Origin: an uncultured Eubacteriales bacterium
GTDB lineage: Bacteria > Bacillota > Clostridia > Peptostreptococcales > Anaerovoracaceae
DNA: 64,000 bases
Assembly: GCA_910583765.1 (NCBI GenBank)
Contig: CAJTYS010000004.1
Span: 62,001-126,000 of the forward strand
Reading direction: 5' to 3'
Shown here: piece by piece, positions 62,183-64,000 of the stretch
How the letters are laid out: each line of letters opens with the position of its first letter
How positions within the stretch are numbered: the first letter of the stretch is position 1
Notes under the pieces: model-generated
The model's database searches: none
What the model was told of the DNA's origin: nothing
The model's input: the letters and a program-made list of their open reading frames with translations, nothing else
Made by a program: the position numbers and the translations under genes

Positions 62183-62391
62183 GGCATTCCCTCCTTTCAA
62201 AAGATTTCCACAGATTCTTCTGGGATTTCTATGTAATCAGAGGGTCACAGTCCCTCCGGAGAAGGACTAACCGCCTACCTTTAGGGTAGCGCTCTTATTT
62301 TGATTATATCAATATTCAACTATAATTTTCTTTTTTTTACAATATTTATCATTGCGCAGCACATACCTAACACGAAACCGTTCTCCCCTGC

Positions 62392-64000
62392 TCACACTGT
62401 GATCTCCAGTTCTGTGAGCTTTCTGTACAAAGTGGCCCTGGACAGCCCCAGCTCTTTTGCCACCGTGTCCTTGGCGTTCCCGCTGGTGCCGTATTTTTTC
62501 AGCTTCCGGGTGATGATCTCCTTTTCATAACGCTTTACTTGGTCGGCCAGGGGCAGGGTGCTGTCTTGGAATTTCATGATGCTTTCTTCGTTGCGCAGGA
62601 GTCTTGCCGGCACTTCATCAATGCCGATGGTGTCGCCAAAGGCCATGTTGGTCCCGTATTCCACTGCGTTTTCCAGTTCCCGCACATTGCCAGGCCAGGA
62701 ATGATTGAGGTACAATTCCTCCACTTCCCTTGTGAACCCTGTGATTTTCCGGTTCATGAAAGTGTTATATTTCTGCAGGAAATGATGCATCAGGAGTTTG
62801 ATGTCGTTTCGCCGTTCCCGCAGAGGCGGGATCATCAGTGGAATGACGCTGAGCCGGTAATAAAGGTCTTCCCGAAACGTGCCTTCCTGAATCATGCCTT
62901 CCAGGTCTTTGTTTGTGGCCGCGATGACCCGCACGTCCACGATAATGTTCTTATTGCCGCCTACCCGCTCAAAACGCATGTTTTGCAGCACATGAAGAAT
63001 CTTTACTTGTAAATGGAGGGGCATGTCTCCGATTTCATCCAGGAAAATGGTCCCGCCGTTGGCGGTTTCAAATTTCCCCACCTTGCCTTTATCGCTGGCT
63101 CCGGTGAAGGCCCCTTTCTCGTAACCAAAGAGCTCGCTTTCCAGCAGGTTTTCCGGAATCGCGCCGCAGTTCACGGTGACAAAAGGTCCTTCGCCCCTTG
63201 GACTGGCGTAATGGATGGCCTTGGCGAACATCTCTTTTCCGGTTCCGCTCTCTCCTGTGATCAGCACTGTGGAATTTCCCTTTGCCGTGATCAGAGCCTG
63301 CTTTTTGGCCCGCTTGATCTCATCGCTGATCCCAATGATATCGTCAAGCGTGTTTTTCAGCGCTCTGGTGTTGATGTTATAAACCAGCTTTTGCGCTTCC
63401 TCGATATCCCGGAAAGAAATAACCACGCCGCCAATCTCATCGCCTGACATAAAGGGCTTTGCTGTGACGATAAAATGCATCTGCCCTCGCTCGGTCTTGA
63501 ACATTTCCTCGTTTTCCGTGTACCCCTGGCCTGTGGAAATGACCTCCAGCGCAGGAGTTCCCATCATAAAGTCATTGATATGGCTGCCGATCATGTCTGC
63601 CTTTGTGGTCTTGAACAAATTGGCCGCCATGTTGTTGCAATGCTTGATATACCCGCTTTTGTCCAGCGCGAAGATCCCTTCGTGGGTGGTTTCCAGGACA
63701 ATGGACATTTCGTCCCGAGAGTCCTCTACATCTTCCAGCATCTCCTGCTGGATCGCCTTGGTCGCCAGCAGGTCGGCCATCTTCTCCACAAATGTGACCA
63801 TGCTCCTTTTTTTATCTAACAGGATGGACCGCTGTTCCTCTGTAAAGGCAATGAGTCCAATAATCCCAATGATATGCTCTCTTGTTTTAATGGGCGTGCA
63901 GATTTCAGCAAGTTCGCCAAAGTATGTGCGCCCGCCGCCCATTTTATCGTAATCCTCATCTTTTATGGCATCTTCAATGGATTCCGTCACACCGCTCCTG
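62392..64000 (-). CDS. Sigma-54-dependent activator, 5' end beyond window
   Basis: The visible 536 residues include an N-terminal sensor part that continues past the edge (YFGELAEICTPIKTREHIIG, GAF-like). A PAS domain follows (THEGIFALDKSGYIKHCNNM), then an AAA+ domain with GESGTGKEM, GAFTGA (in GYEKGAFTGASDKG) and GTIFLDEIGDMP, and a Fis helix-turn-helix (NAKDTVAKELGLSRATLYRK). A GTG at 63990 could be a start but the frame stays open to the edge and the sensor looks incomplete. Its position beside the tryptophanase operon makes it the best candidate for that operon's activator. Confidence 0.88.
   Translation of the reverse strand, partial: RSGVTESIEDAIKDEDYDKMGGGRTYFGELAEICTPIKTREHIIGIIGLIAFTEEQRSILLDKKRSMVTFVEKMADLLATKAIQQEMLEDVEDSRDEMSIVLETTHEGIFALDKSGYIKHCNNMAANLFKTTKADMIGSHINDFMMGTPALEVISTGQGYTENEEMFKTERGQMHFIVTAKPFMSGDEIGGVVISFRDIEEAQKLVYNINTRALKNTLDDIIGISDEIKRAKKQALITAKGNSTVLITGESGTGKEMFAKAIHYASPRGEGPFVTVNCGAIPENLLESELFGYEKGAFTGASDKGKVGKFETANGGTIFLDEIGDMPLHLQVKILHVLQNMRFERVGGNKNIIVDVRVIAATNKDLEGMIQEGTFREDLYYRLSVIPLMIPPLRERRNDIKLLMHHFLQKYNTFMNRKITGFTREVEELYLNHSWPGNVRELENAVEYGTNMAFGDTIGIDEVPARLLRNEESIMKFQDSTLPLADQVKRYEKEIITRKLKKYGTSGNAKDTVAKELGLSRATLYRKLTELEITV

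Noticed and set aside
1..64000. CRISPR arrays, tRNA/rRNA genes, insertion sequences, prophage
   Set aside because: No regularly spaced repeats with unique spacers, no cloverleaf or rRNA signature, no transposase or integrase reading frame was found in the window.

Overview
The window looks like chromosome of a strictly anaerobic, low-to-moderate GC Gram-positive of class Clostridia. Supporting this are GGAGG-type ribosome binding sites, CarD and YacL-like PIN/TRAM genes, a UPF0182 membrane protein, a tungsten-type aldehyde:ferredoxin oxidoreductase with its own ferredoxin, tungstate ABC import, Agr-like regulators and sigma-54 activators of the amino-acid/purine-fermenter kind. A Family XIII / Anaerovoracaceae-like amino-acid fermenter is my inference, not something the sequence proves. 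No rRNA, tRNA, CRISPR array or insertion sequence was seen.

Layout. 1-2058: end of a BlaR1/BlaI-type pair with a clear operator, a Dph6-like PP-loop protein and a charged hypothetical. 2149-6454: an Agr-like two-component pair, then a LacI regulator coupled to a PreA-like flavoprotein. 6709-10317: thioredoxin-reductase-like flavoprotein, PepSY lipoprotein, cyclophilin, and a split chromate transporter plus Nudix gene. 10341-14333: proS, ispF, PIN/TRAM and carD. 14565-16644: an OmpR-type two-component system. 16699-23365: a tungstoenzyme operon (ferredoxin, AOR, MoaD-like, NlpC/P60, ThiF-like, MobB, aldehyde dehydrogenase) behind a 400-nt structured leader that contains tandem covarying repeats and a riboswitch-like pseudoknot with terminator. 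23854-29361: operon of glutamine synthetase, seryl-tRNA synthetase, a TIGR00300 ornithine-cyclodeaminase-like protein and an aminotransferase. 29508-37783: envelope-type genes (UPF0182, a very long coiled-coil zinc-ribbon protein, an N-rich peptide, ATP-grasp ligase). 38145-42496: GNAT, proline symporter, TetR and MATE.

42566-45305: tupABC tungstate importer behind a second leader RNA with a textbook terminator/antiterminator. 45486-48981: two almost identical AAA-ATPase/PD-(D/E)XK proteins. 49140-59241: one sigma-54-driven operon encoding a three-subunit molybdenum hydroxylase whose FAD subunit carries a whole GltD-like NAD(P)H oxidoreductase module, an amidohydrolase, an MFS transporter and its own sigma-54 activator. 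60029-61527: tryptophanase and RidA behind a second sigma-54 promoter. 62010-62310: a TxpA/RatA-like type I toxin-antitoxin. 62392-64000: another sigma-54 activator, cut by the window edge.

How it fits together: tungstate import feeds a tungsten AOR and its pterin cofactor genes, and both units have attenuator-type leader RNAs. The two catabolic operons (molybdenum hydroxylase; tryptophanase-RidA) share TGGCAT-N5-TTGCT promoters and the same upstream GCAAAA-N3/4-TTTTGC-like dyads, so they probably answer to related or identical sigma-54 activators encoded beside them.
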